From: Diphasiastrum complanatum
Lineage: Eukaryota > Streptophyta > Lycopodiopsida > Lycopodiales > Lycopodiaceae
Length of the DNA stretch: 64,000 nt
Direction of reading: 5' to 3'
NCBI GenBank assembly: GCA_029204225.1
Contig: CM055108.1
Location: forward strand, 9,297,849 to 9,361,848
This document shows, piece by piece, positions 11,036 through 21,680 of the stretch. Position 1 is the stretch's first letter. Each line of letters begins with the position of its first letter. Position numbers and translations under genes: made by a program. A model generated the notes under the pieces. That model did not search any database. It had not been told where the DNA came from and saw only the letters and a list, made by a program, of their open reading frames with translations.

Positions 11036-12100
11036 ATTTTGACGGATCTTTTCATTTTTCGCACCTTCACACGTTTCGCATTCTTCGCACTTTTGGCATT
11101 TTTCGCAGTTTTTGCACTTCGGAATTTTTTGCACTTCAGGTTTGTCAGAATCCGACTCAATCAAATACGAAGTCTCCGAAGTCATCGAAATACGAAGTTT
11201 GCCTTCAACTTCTCACACCCTCCACTTCGACTTCTCTCATGTATATACTCGACATCGACTTCAACTTTAAACTTCATCAACTCACTCGACATCGAAGTGC
11301 ATGTGACATCGAAGTGCTCGACTTCAACACTAACTCCATCAATTCCATCGGCAACTCAACTTCGTCAACTTGCCCAACTTCATCTACTTTTCATCAACCC
11401 TCAAACTAACTCGACATCGACATCATCAACAATCCATCAAACTCTCATCAATAAAAGTTGATCCATGTATTGTCAGGCAGCTTCAAGGCTAGACTACTGA
11501 CAACAGTCCGCCGTGTATGTATAAATAAAATATCTCCAATGGAGGTTACCTACTATCAGGTAGTTCTAATTAAATAAGTAGTTCTAAATACCAAAAATAT
11601 CCTTTTTGAATAAGGGTTGCACCTGTTAGCAACTAGCATATATATATTTGATTAATCTGGACAAAAGTAACAATCAATGAAGATCAACGATCAGCAAGCT
11701 AAAGTTATTACTTTAAGCCATTGTACTCAATCTTCTCAATCAACCAAGAGTAGATTTTGTCCCACTACTAGTTTGTTCTATTGAGCATTACTACATGTTC
11801 ATTCATCTTCAATATTTTTGCTGCTAACTATGGCACTTCCGATCCCACACCCACGTCCGCTCAGACTTCCGCTGCCAGTCACCCTTTCCGACATGGTATC
11901 AGAGCTTTTGTTATAATCAGAGTTCTACTAATCCGATACCATAGTCTCATGGTTTTACGACATGGTATCAGAACTTCTGTTATAATCAGAGTTCTACTAA
12001 TCCAATACCATAGTGTCCCACGATTTTATGACAACACTCTCGATTAAACACCCTAAAATATATACATCAATTTCAGGTGCTCCTAGATCTTCAAGGTCAA
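11036..12100 (+). other. LTR-like non-coding block inside the antisense gypsy
   Basis: A purine/pyrimidine-skewed start with TTTCGCATTTTTCGCA repeats and many CGAAGT/CTTCGA words is followed by ordinary AT-rich sequence ending TTCCGACA. A TGGTATCAGAGC priming-site-like sequence at 11893 then follows in plus orientation. The start resembles sequence around 58880-59000 of the LTR at the right end of the window. It is probably an LTR piece of another copia element inserted between gag and protease of the antisense gypsy; boundaries are not determined. Confidence 0.45.
11889..12027 (+). repeat. 69-bp tandem duplication carrying a primer-binding-site-like sequence
   Basis: CGACATGGTATCAGA starts at 11889 and again at 11958. 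Each unit continues TAATCAGAGTTCTACTAATC and ATACCATAG. The first copy has the full initiator-Met-complementary TGGTATCAGAGC; the second reads TGGTATCAGAAC. Confidence 0.85.
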
Positions 12101-12189
12101 CAACAAGCAAAGATATCTCTAGAAGAGTAATCTACTTCTTCCTCTTTGACTATGACAGACTCTTCAGCTGCTTTTGATAATAGTTGTTG

Positions 12190-13320
12190 TCAGATAAGAG
12201 CAGCTTGAAAGTGATATTTCAGTCTCAAGGAGCCAATATCCAATACAATGTCATACTGCTTCTTCATCGTCAACTTGAAATCAACCACAACTTTTGATAA
12301 CTTTGAATTTATTGGAACATCATCATCCTTCTCTTCAAAAGTGACGTTCTTTCGAAGTGGATTAGATTTGACTCCATTTTCAATTAAAGCTTTCACTTCT
12401 TTAGCAACATCCTTTTGAAATAACTTGGTAGCATTCCAGTCATAGTCCGAATCATCTTTCAAGTCTTTCTGAGTAATGGAATTACTCACCTTCAACTGCT
12501 TTGTTGGATGCTTTTTCGTGTTTTTGCAAGTTTTGGCTAAACTCTTCGTTGATGGGTTTGGTGACTTTGAAGAGCTTCAAGTTGAAACTTTAAAAACGTC
12601 TTCAAAATCGCTTGGCCAATTAGTATCTATAGTTGATAGGGTGCCTTCGTCAGAGCATTCAATCCTCTGAACAATTGCATCATTTGGTTTCTTCTTGGAG
12701 TCTGCTTCTATGCCAAGAGTTTGCAAATACTTGTAAAAAACCTTCGACTTAAGTGGCTTTGGGCAATCTATAGCAATATGGCCTTCTCCCAAACATTTTG
12801 AACATAAAAGAACATAGACGATTGGTTGGCGAGGTTCCAAGCAATCGGGTGAATAGTGTCCTTGTGCATCACAATTATAATAGCTATCTGTAACCCTCTT
12901 CGGAGACAAGATCGTAGGTGCATAAACAGTCTTTTGATTTTGACTCATGATAGCAAACTTTGGTTTTGACTACATAGTTGGGCCCAACGGTCCTTGAATG
13001 TAATGGCAATGCTTCTCTGGATCTGTTTCATAAACATATAGAACATCTCCTAAAGCACTTTCGACATAAGATACTTGTTTTACCTTACATTCATTATTGG
13101 TATGGCCTGAGTATCTGCACTTAGTGCACCATACATTAGGATTGGAAGATTGTGCTTTGTGCCTTTTGTTTGATACTTCAGATATCTGAACTTTCAAGTC
13201 CTGCATTTGCTTCGACAAATCGGCAATGTTTCTCTTCCAAACTTTATTGGTCTTCACATGAGGTTCCTTGGAAGGCTTCTTCTTTATTTTCTTCTCCTTA
13301 TGAGAACGATCAGTCTGATA
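12190..13320 (-). pseudogene. LTR-retrotransposon gag with three zinc knuckles (antisense)
   Basis: Three consecutive open segments on the minus strand (13257-12970, 12948-12577, 12495-12190) appear to form one interrupted gag/nucleocapsid region. Knuckles are CTKCRYSGHTNNEC (perfect CX2CX4HX4C), YYNCDAQGHYSPDC (first Cys replaced) and CSKCLGEGHIAIDC (perfect). The leader is short and lysine-rich. Given orientation and order it belongs with the downstream antisense gypsy protease and RT, the intervening 11036-12100 block being foreign. Stops at 12967-12969 and elsewhere make it non-functional. Confidence 0.7.
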
Positions 13321-13327
13321 CCAATCT

Positions 13328-13482
13328 GTTGGGTCTCTTGTGATTAAGTGCGGAATAGGAAAGAGAACTCAACATAGAAATTATAATAGGAGATTTTAAA
13401 TTACCAAACTATAGTTTCAGACCATAACTTAGATCAACAATAAGGAAGCGAAGCAATTAGACGTCTGATACAACCATACATT
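13328..13482 (-). repeat. Short LTR (antisense), related to the LTR at 40849-41029
   Basis: The minus strand ends ..GACCCAACA at 13328 and is followed two bases later by TTGGTATCAGAC (13326-13315), a diverged tRNA-Met primer binding site. The stretch 13330-13445 matches 40850-40975 closely (same GAATAGGAAAGAGAACTC and CAAACTATAGTTTCAGACC words). The outer boundary near 13482 is approximate. Confidence 0.6.
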
Positions 13483-13516
13483 CTAAGCCCAGCTAGGATT
13501 TCCTCGTCCATCAGTT

Positions 13517-13988
13517 ATGAAATTTGATGATGACTCTTCTTCAATAGGTGGTCACAATATAGATCATCCCGATGTAGTTGTAGCAGATGTTGATGAATGT
13601 GTAAGTTTAAAAGTTTTACTATATGTTTATCTGATGTATGTGTTCTGCTAAATTTTATTTACTAAAAACTCCAATTTTGTAATTGCAGAATACACTTTTG
13701 ATCGATGACTTTGCTACTCGTCGAGGGGGCTTCAGACAACATTCATCATCTTTCCATAGGGACAGTGGCCTCGGCCACTACTTGAGGCACTTTCAAAATA
13801 ATGAGATTTGTGTTGCTCATTCCAAACTCAATCCAGTTGGAGAGACTATGATAATGGCTGTGAAAGCCTTATCTTATTATCTAGGTGGACATAAATTTGC
13901 GAGAGCAAATAGAATAATTTTTTTGAAGAGATCTTATGTTTTGAACATATTAGGATTTGCAGATGGGAATGTACCATTAAGGAGGTAG
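13517..13988 (+). CDS. Spliced ORF of unknown function, possibly a captured gene fragment
   Basis: An ATG at 13517 opens MKFDDDSSSIGG and runs to a strong donor (TGT|GTAAGT, exon end 13600). An 88-nt AT-rich intron ends TTGTAATTGCAG (13688). The frame continues in phase 0 from 13689 to the TAG at 13986-13988, giving about 127 aa. Exon 2 includes DDFATRRGGFRQHSS, EICVAHSKLNPVGETMIMAV and GGHKFARANRIIFLKRSY. This does not look like gag, protease, integrase or RT, and I do not recognise the family. The upstream frame is open only from 13487, so the true 5' end may be missing. The 3' end runs directly into copia sequence (GRLFKLDACIVVN). Either a captured host fragment or chance; the GT-AG intron with a continuous frame favours capture. 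Confidence 0.35.
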
Positions 13989-14219
13989 ATTGTTCAAACT
14001 TGATGCTTGCATTGTTGTTAACCAAGATGTAATTGACAAGTCAAGAGGTTTGGCATAAGAGGTTGGGGCATCTCAACTTCAAGGCTTTAATAATTATGGC
14101 AAAAAGGGAAGTAGTCATTGGTCTTCCTAAATCTCTTACAAGAATCAGTCATGTATGTGCTCATTGTGCTTTATCTAAGTCACATAGTCTGCCTTACAAT
14201 AGATCTACCTCAAGATCTA
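13983..14219 (+). pseudogene. Copia integrase remnant, part 1 (host of the young copia)
   Basis: GRLFKLDACIVVN is followed, after a frame change, by the GAG-pre-integrase zinc finger VWHKRLGHLNF ... HVCAHCALSKSH and LPYNRSTSRSSK. It is closely similar in layout to the copia at 43996-57261. The sequence stops at 14219 because the young copia is inserted here; it resumes at 20343 in the same orientation. Confidence 0.8.
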
Positions 14220-14224
14220 GTAAG
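14220..14224 (+). other. Target-site duplication GTAAG (left copy)
   Basis: GTAAG immediately precedes the 5' LTR and an identical GTAAG (20338-20342) follows the 3' LTR, as expected for a 5-bp integrase stagger. Removing the insertion rejoins the host copia integrase. Confidence 0.9.
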
Positions 14225-14977
14225 TGTGAAGAATTGAAAAAGATTATCTATGTTAGATATAGGGGTCTTATGTTTTTTACATCAAGCATCTAGGTGTAGG
14301 ATGTTGATAGGATGGCAAATTATGCATTTCCACTTGTAATGCCACTATTGAGCCAAAATAGAGTAAGAGGCTAAACACTTGCTAATTTGAGTGTAGACAA
14401 GTGTAAAGTTTTTGTTTGATGAATTCCAAGAGGTCCAATAGGATATAGAGGTGGAACCTTGTGAGGTCCAATAGGAAATTGAGGTGTGCTTGAATATAGT
14501 CCAATAGAATTAAGAGATGCATAGATCAATGATCCAATAGGATCAAGAGGTGACAAAATATGGTCCAATCATAGTTAAGCATAGTGGTAGCTCGTGGACC
14601 TACTAGTATCATTGTACTCCTCATTTTGAAGTCAATTGATTTGGTGATTTCATGGATTTTGTGAGTTATTGGATTTCTAGCTTTCTCTCTCTACCCGAGA
14701 GCTCTTGATGCATTTTCTCTCTCTACCCGAGAGCTCTTGATGCATTTTCTCTCTCTACCCAAGGAGAGCAGCTTGTTTTTACTTAGATTATTTTTTTAAT
14801 ACTTCCCACACGTGTGAGTGAGAGTTGGAAGTGATTGAATGCATGTAGTAGTGTGTTTTTGCCATAGGATTCAAGATTGATCTTGAATCTCAATCTAGTC
14901 TTGATCTTGGTGCATCTACACACCTTAAAAGATCACAAGTACATGTAGTGGACAGTCCACACGTGTGAAATTCAACA
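14225..14977 (+). repeat. 5' LTR of the young copia
   Basis: Starts TGTGAAGAATTG and ends GTGAAATTCAACA. It contains a triplicated CTCTCTCTACCCGAGAGCTC-type unit (about 14680-14770) and G-box palindromes CACACGTGTG near 14808 and 14959. It lacks a 16-bp segment (AATAAATTTGGCATAG) present in the 3' LTR. Confidence 0.95.
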
Positions 14978-14990
14978 TGGTATCAGAGCC
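14978..14990 (+). other. Primer binding site (initiator tRNA-Met)
   Basis: TGGTATCAGAGCC abuts the 5' LTR end and is complementary to the 3' end of plant initiator tRNA-Met, the usual copia primer. Confidence 0.9.
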
Positions 14991-15734
14991 TACCTAAGGT
15001 TACCATGCATTTTGATCCATCTAAGTGAAAAAATTTTCATCAATCTTGAGCTAGAAGTTGTCAAGGCCCATTTTCCTAGCTATCTTGTTCAATCTTGGAT
15101 CAAAAGACATCAAAAGGACATTGATTGGGTCTGACCTGGTACTGTACGAAATCAGGTGATCAGACACGTGTGAGGAACATCCAATTTCAGTTTGGAAGTT
15201 TTCTCTCATGTTTGATCCATTTATCTTGCTTGATAGCTTGTTTTGAAGCTATTTTTGTCTAGTTTTTGTTGCAATCAGTTTCATTCCATTTGGTTGAGCC
15301 AATCAAAAGTTATAAGCTTTTGAAGAGGGTTAGGTAGGGAACCTAGACCTGGGTGGACACATTTGGTTTGGTCAAGAGATTGCTTGGTTGATCCAAAATC
15401 ACAGTTGTATGCTTGCCAATCTCATCTATATGTGATCTAGACACTGTTTTGAGATCTTAGCCATTTTGTTTCATGCAATATCATTGTATTTGAGTCAAAT
15501 TTGGTTTCTTAGTGTATTTCACACATGCTAAGAGTATTAGATCCTAACTTTGCCTATACTCCATCATTTGATGTGAAATAGATCTTGTTTTAGAGAGATT
15601 TGAGTAGCTAGTGAGAATCAATTCACAAATTGTTGTAAGATCTTTCATAGGAGGAGATAGTACTCAATTATTGGATCCTATTGAAAGTGTGTAGCAACAT
15701 TTATTGTTCATCATTTGAGTTTTCTTCACTTCAA

Positions 15735-18700
15735 ATGTCTTCAATGGGTTCATCCTTGTTGGAACCAAGTGAAAGATTGATCACTTCAAATTATTCAATT
15801 TGGAAAATGAGGGTGGAGTCCATCTTGATCCTTCAAGACGTGATGGACTTAGTTCTTGGCCTTGAAGAAGAACCACAAGTTCTTCAAGAGGTTCAAAAAT
15901 ACAAAAAGAGAGCTAGGATGGCTCTCCACTACATTAAGATGAATGTCTCTAATGAGATATTGAGGGAGATAGGTACTTGTACAACAGCCAAAGAAGCTTG
16001 GGATTCTCTCAAGACTATCTATGAGGCTAAGAATACCTCTAGGCTTCTCACTCTTAGGAATCAAATCTTTCAAAGTAGCCAAAAGAGTGATGAGAGTGCA
16101 TCTAGTTATGTTTTGAGAGTAAAAGATATTCATAGAGAGCTTGCTTGCATTGGTGATTCCATCAATCAAAATGAGCTAGTTCAAGTCATTCTCAATGGCT
16201 TGAGAAGTGAATTTGATAACCTTGTCCAATCCTATGCCATTAAGGAGGAGCTACCAAGTTTGGAGGCTCTCCAAAGTGTGCTAATTTCAGAAGAATCAAG
16301 ACAAGAGTACAAGCTCTTGAGGATGGACAAGCTTTCTCTCACTCATAATGATGGCAAAGCTCTCTTTGCCAAGGATAAGCACAAAGAGAGGAGCAAGAAC
16401 CAACATCAACAATCCTCAAGCAAGGACAAAGTCAAATCCAAAGACAAAGATGAGGAGGAAGATGATTCCTCTAATGCTTCATCATCCAAGCTCAAGAAGA
16501 AGAAGAAGATCAAGTGCTTTTATTGTGGCAAGAAAGGTCATTATGCCACCAATTGCTTCAAAAAGAAGAATCAACTCAAGCAAGCCAATATTACCAATGA
16601 GAAGGAAGACACTATTGCAAGTGATGGAGAGGGATCTCTTATGGTCTCTAGTTTCTCATCTACTCCTTTCAAGAAGGACGGCCTATGGTATATTGATAGT
16701 GAAGCCTCTTCACATATGTGTAGCTCCAAGGACTCTTTCTCTTCTATTGCACCTTATGATGGAGTGAAGAAATCAATATACACTGCAAATGATTTTGAAT
16801 GTCCTATTGAAGGCATAGGGAACATTTTCTTGAAGCTTGCATCCTCTAAAGTTCTTTCTCTCTCTAGAAATCTTTATGTACCTAAGCTTACCAAGAATCT
16901 TATTAGTGTTGGCCAATTGCTTGATAATGGCCTTGATGTAAAATTCAATGTTGATACTTGCACTATCAAGAAGAATGATGAGATACTTGCATTAGGATCT
17001 AGATTTGGTGGCATCTATAAACTAGATCCAAATGAGTATGTGAATGCTTGTAATGTTGCTCTTGTGAACAAGCTCTCTATGGAGGAATTATGGCATAGGA
17101 GGTTGGGACATCCCAACTACAAATCCATGCTCTCTATGATCAAAGAATCCAAAGCTATTGGCTTGCCAAAGTCATTCTCCAAGAAGATCAAGCCTTGTGA
17201 GGCTTGTGCTATTGCTAAATCTCACAAAAAGCCATTTACAAGATCTTCTATCAAAAGCAAGCATCCTATGGAGTTAATCCACTCGGATGTGCATTTCTCA
17301 TCAACTACCAGCAAGGGAGGAGCCACTTGTTTTGTTACTTTCATTGATGATTACACAAGATTCACTTGGATATATCTTCTTGCTTCAAAATCTATGGTGT
17401 TTGATCATTTCCTTATTTTCAAAGCTTATGTAGAGAAGCAATTCTCATTCAAGATTGAAGCTCTTAGAAGTGATGGAGGTGGTAAATATATATCCAATAA
17501 ATTTAAAGATTTTTTGAGCTTGAAGGCATTAAAAGAGAGTTTTCTTGTGCTACTCTCCATCTCAAAATGGAGTGGCCGAGAGAAAGAATAGATCTCTATG
17601 TGAATGTGCAAAATCTATGAGAATTGAGGCATCTTTGACCAAAGATTTTTGGGGAGAAGCCATTAATTGTGCAAATTATCTTTGCAATAGGCTCCCACAT
17701 ATAGCTCTTGGAGGAAAGTCACCATATGAAATCTTATTTTTGAAGAAGCCTAAGGTTGATCACCTTAGAGTTTTTGAATGCTTATGCTTTGTCCATATTC
17801 CCTTGGAAACAAGGAAGAAGGAAGATCCTAGTGCATGCAAAGGGATCATGGTTGGATACTCATCCACCAAGAAGGCCTATAGAGTCTTTATACTCTCTAC
17901 TTCTCAAGTTATTGAAAGTAGAGATGTTGTCTTTCATGAAGATCAAAATTCATCATTTGAAGAGGCCGAGATCAAGAAATTGATGGATGCATCATCAATT
18001 ATTGATTTTGAAGACAATCATGATGTGATGGGGTCGAGATTTGAAGAAGACTCTTCTTGGATTTTTTCACCAAGAAGATCCATGAGAGATAGATCCGAGC
18101 CTAAGAGGCTCTCATATGTTGACAAAGCCAAACAAGTGGATCTTGATTCCACTAATTATGTTTTTTATGTCTCTCATGAAGAGCCAAAGAATGTACAAGA
18201 GGCACTCAATACCAAGGAGTGGTATGATGTCATGAAGCAAGAGTATGATGCATTGATCACCAACAATACTTGCATAAAGCAAGATTATGTGCCAAAGTAT
18301 TTGCTCAAATCCATGGTCTTGATTATGAGGAGACCTTTGCACCCGTTGCAAAGTTGGTGACAATAAGAATTCTTATTTCTCTTGCTTGTTTTTTCAAGTG
18401 GAAGGTGTTCCAATTAGATGTATCCAATGCTTTTCTAAATGGTTATCTTGAGGAGGAGATCTATATGGAACAACCTCAAGGATTCATCAAGGATGAGTCC
18501 AAAGTGTGCTTGCTCTTCAAAAGTCTTTATGGACTCAAGCAAGCACCAAGATCATGGTATTCAAGACTTAACTCTTTTCTTATCTCACTAGGATTTACTC
18601 TTAGTGACTATGATCCTTCCATGTATCTAAAGTTTGTTGATAACAATATTGTCATTCTTCTAATTTATGTTGATGACATTATTCTTTGTGGAAGTTGTAT

Positions 18701-19559
18701 CAGGCTAGTTGATGAAACCAAGCTAGCACTTGGATGTGAGTTTAAAATGCAAGATCTAGGAGAGATACATTACATCCTAGGCCTAGAAATTGATTTTTAT
18801 GAAAATCATGTCTTTATATGCCCATCTAGATATGCTCACTCTATGTTGAAAAAATTCCATATGGAAAATTCTAAGAGCATAGATACTCCAATGGAGCAAA
18901 TTGTAAAAGATCCTAATAAAGGTGATGAAAGATCCTTTGAGGACATCACACTTTTTAGGAGTCTTGTAGGCTCCTTGATTTGGCTTACCATTACTAGGCC
19001 CGATCTTAGTTTTTGTGTGCACAAATTGAGTCAATTTATGCAAGATCCTAAGATCCTTCATTGGAAGATGGCCAAGAGGATTCTAAGATATGTATCTTCA
19101 TCTTGTGATTATGGTCTACTCTATAAAAGTGAAGACACTATCTTTCTTGGAGGCAATCTAATATCTTGGCTTTCCAAAAAGCAAGATACTATATCTCTCT
19201 CTTCATGTGAGGCCGAGTACAAAGCACTCACTACAACTACCAAAGAAGTGCTTTGGATCAAGAGATTATTAATGGAACTAAAGTGCATCAAGGAGGATGA
19301 TCTACCAATGATCAAGTGTGATAACATCTCGGCCCAAGCTCTTGCCAATAATCCCATATTTCATGCAAGAAGCAAGCACATAGAAGTGGCACACCATTTT
19401 GTGAGAGAAAAGCTTATTGGAGGAGAAATATATTTGGAGCATGTCAACTCGTCCTCTTGTATTGCCGATCTACTCACCAAGCCTATGAGCAAAAGTGCTT
19501 TCATCAAGCATAGATCTAATCTTGGAGTTATACCAAGATCAATCCTCAAATCTTCATAG
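15735..19559 (+). pseudogene. Copia gag-pol polyprotein with frameshifts and deletions
   Basis: The likely start is ATG 15735 (MSSMGSSLLEPSERL); an in-frame ATG at 15681 exists. Order: gag UBN2-like region, nucleocapsid knuckle CFYCGKKGHYATNC (16515), protease WYIDSEASSHM where the normal D-S-G is D-S-E (GAA at 16701), pre-integrase LWHRRLGHPNYKSM ... CEACAIAKSH, integrase HSDVHF and LRSDGGGKYISNKF. Two frame changes follow within 17510-17550. Integrase continues to the linker, then RT. At about 18277 some 30 codons of the RT N-terminus are missing (between NNT and the K-ARL-AK-F segment). The catalytic YVDD box survives near 18665. RNase H lacks the segment carrying the YTDADWAG-type first aspartate (about 19130-19150) but keeps SSCEAEYKAL and KHIEVAHHFVREK. 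No frame spans the whole. Confidence 0.92.
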
Positions 19560-19569
19560 ATAATTTTCT

Positions 19570-19577
19570 AGGAGGAG
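19570..19577 (+). other. Polypurine tract
   Basis: AGGAGGAG directly precedes the 3' LTR start TGTGAAG, the expected plus-strand primer position. Confidence 0.75.
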
Positions 19578-20337
19578 TGTGAAGAATTGAAAAAGATTAT
19601 CTATGTTAGATATAGGGGTCTTATGTTTTTTACATCAAGCATCTAGGTGTAGGATGTTGATAGGAATAAATTTGGCATAGATGGCAAATTATGCATTTCC
19701 ACTTGTAATGCCACTATTGAGCCAAAATAGAGTAAGAGGCTAAACACTTGCTAATTAGAGTGTAGACAAGTGTAAAGTTTTTGTTTGATGAATTCCAACA
19801 GGTGTAAAGTTTTTGTTTGATGAATTCCAAGAGGAAATTGAGGTGTGCTTGAATATAGTCCAATAGAATTAAGAGGGTGCATAGATCAATGATCCAATAG
19901 GATCAAGAGGTGACAAAATATGGTCCAATCATAGTTAAGCATAGTGGTAGCTCGTGGACCTACTAGTATCATTGTACTCCTCATTTTGAAGTCAATTGAT
20001 TTGGTGATTTCATGGATTTTGTGAGTTATTGGATTTCTAGCTTTCTCTCTCTACCGGAGAGCTCTTGATGCATTTTCTCTCTCTACCCGAGAGCTCTTGA
20101 TGCATTTTCTCTCTCTACCCGAGGAGAGCAGCTTGTTTTTACTTGGATTATTTTTTGAATACTTCCCACACGTGTGAGTGAGAGTTGGAAGTGATTGAAT
20201 GCATGTAGTAGTGTCTTTTTGCCATAGGATTCAAGATTGATCTTGAATCTCAATCTAGTCTTGATCTTGGTGCATCTACACACCTTAGGAGATCACAAGT
20301 ACATGTAGTGGACAGTCCACACGTGTGAAATTCAACA
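19578..20337 (+). repeat. 3' LTR of the young copia
   Basis: Same ends as the 5' copy. It carries an additional 16 bp near 19664 and a duplicated GTGTAAAGTTTTTGTTTGATG block near 19770-19830 in place of a short stretch found in the 5' LTR. It is followed by GTAAG. Confidence 0.95.
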
Positions 20338-20342
20338 GTAAG

Positions 20343-20470
20343 CCCTTTCAACTTGTACATTCAGACATACATAATATGAGTACAATTAGCAATGGTGGTG
20401 CTAAAATATATGTCACAATTATTGATGATTTTAGTAGATTTATTGGTTGTATCTTTTCATTATGTTTTGT
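20343..20470 (+). pseudogene. Copia integrase remnant, part 2
   Basis: This continues the host of the young copia: PFQLVHSDIHNMSTISNGG, AKIYVTIIDDFSRF (integrase core with the first catalytic Asp in HSD and the IDDFSRF strand). It decays after about 20470. Confidence 0.8.
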
Positions 20471-21274
20471 GGAAGTAGAGTGGATTAATTTCTTGCTTTC
20501 TTGCTCTAGATTAGAATCAAGCTTTCAAGAAAACTAGACAGGCTAAAGTAGTGGCATAGATCTTGCATGTTCTTCTACTCTTCAATTTTTGATATTCTTG
20601 AGAAGTTCAGGAATCAAGAAATGGGTATTTTTTATCCTTGCACTTGTAATGCTTGTTATTTAGTTTCTTGTTTTTTTTTTTTTTTCATTTTTGTTGATAC
20701 TTTAGATTAATATGAGATTCTTGAAGAGTTTTTGAGTCGTTTTACAGTAGATAGAAGTTAGAATTGTATGGAATTCATCTGAGTTGCATGCTGACATTCT
20801 TGGCTTGCATGTTTCTTGATTTTGTAAGTGTTTTTGGAGTGAACGAGACCAGAGAATCCATTGATAGGCTGGATTTCAACATATACTACAACAAGAATCA
20901 GACCCTTCTGCCTGACCTAGACAATGTGTTAAGTAGATAATAATCAAAACGCCCAACAACCTGGTAACGGGTAAAAACAACCTGAAACCAGAGACTGAAA
21001 CCATAAAGCCACGTTTGACAGATCCTCAGTGATAGAATCTATGAACATTTGGCACCATTACCACCAGTGCACACACACAAACCAATAAAAAATGCATTCT
21101 TTGTGCACTCCACATGGTTCTTGAGACTTCACGCTCCACTTTCTCAACTGAGCCCGTCATTCTCGTTTCAATCGAGTCTCTGGCTCAGCCCTTGACCAAG
21201 TCTTCAAGTTCCACACTTGGTCGAGTCCACGCACTTCCACACGGGATCGAGCCGAGTCCCTACAACCACCTCAA
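20471..21274. other. No gene recognised
   Basis: AT-rich unique-looking sequence with only short ORFs. Between the two flanking copia fragments I see no LTR, tRNA or protein motif. Confidence 0.5.
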
Positions 21275-21680
21275 GTTAGTTGATTCTCAAGAAAAGCTTT
21301 GAACTTCACAAAAGTTTCAAATACAAGGGCTTTAGAATATAAGAGGTAAACCCAACAAAAACGTGAGTAATCATCAATAAATGTTATAAAACATGTTGCT
21401 CCAGTCTTGGTGCTGTCCTTGGAGCTCTTGCCATTCTTCTTGTCCTTTCTCTTCACCTTGGACTTGGTGAAGAGTGCTTGATCACTTCCTCCATTCTTGA
21501 GAGACAATCTCTCAAATCTTGCCACTCAAGTTTGATGCCTATGCTCCTCGGCTATCAAGACTCCTTGTAAGGCTTCTAAAGAGGGTAAATCCTCTTTGAT
21601 TGCATATGATTGAACAATGGTATTAAAATCATCACTTAAGCCATTCAAAATAACTTGAACAATTTCTTTGGATTTGATAG
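21275..21680 (-). pseudogene. Copia gag fused to integrase by deletion (antisense, distal part)
   Basis: The minus strand reads KSKEIVQVILNGLSDDF, then IKEDLPSLEALQGVLIAEEH (gag UBN2 end). After a stop and a lysine-rich stretch it runs straight into TGATCFITFIDDYSRFCWVY (integrase core), ending FVKFKAFLENQL. Nucleocapsid, protease and the integrase zinc finger are missing, so an internal deletion joined gag to integrase. The gag N-terminal part lies at 27097-27484, separated by the gypsy insertion. Confidence 0.8.

Larger units (their letters stand above)
14225..20337 (+). mobile_element. Young Ty1/copia retrotransposon, internally defective
   Basis: A 6.1-kb element with near-identical LTRs (14225-14977 and 19578-20337), TG..CA ends, a tRNA-Met primer site, a polypurine tract and a perfect 5-bp target duplication. 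By eye the LTRs differ by roughly nine substitutions plus a few indels, so the insertion is recent. Order gag-protease-integrase-RT-RNase H defines copia. The coding region is broken by frame changes in integrase and deletions in RT and RNase H, and the protease active site is altered, so the element would need helper proteins. Confidence 0.95.

Noticed and set aside
10991-11185. Cys-rich CxxC repeat ORF on the minus strand (KCKNCEKCQKCEEC)
   Set aside because: It is one frame of a TTTTCGCA-type minisatellite; other frames give equally repetitive Lys/Ala or Phe-rich products, so not a metal-binding protein.
14978-14990. TGGTATCAGAGCC as part of a tRNA gene
   Set aside because: It is a primer binding site next to an LTR; no acceptor stem, arms or anticodon loop flank it. 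The same holds at 23424, 51129 and 11893.
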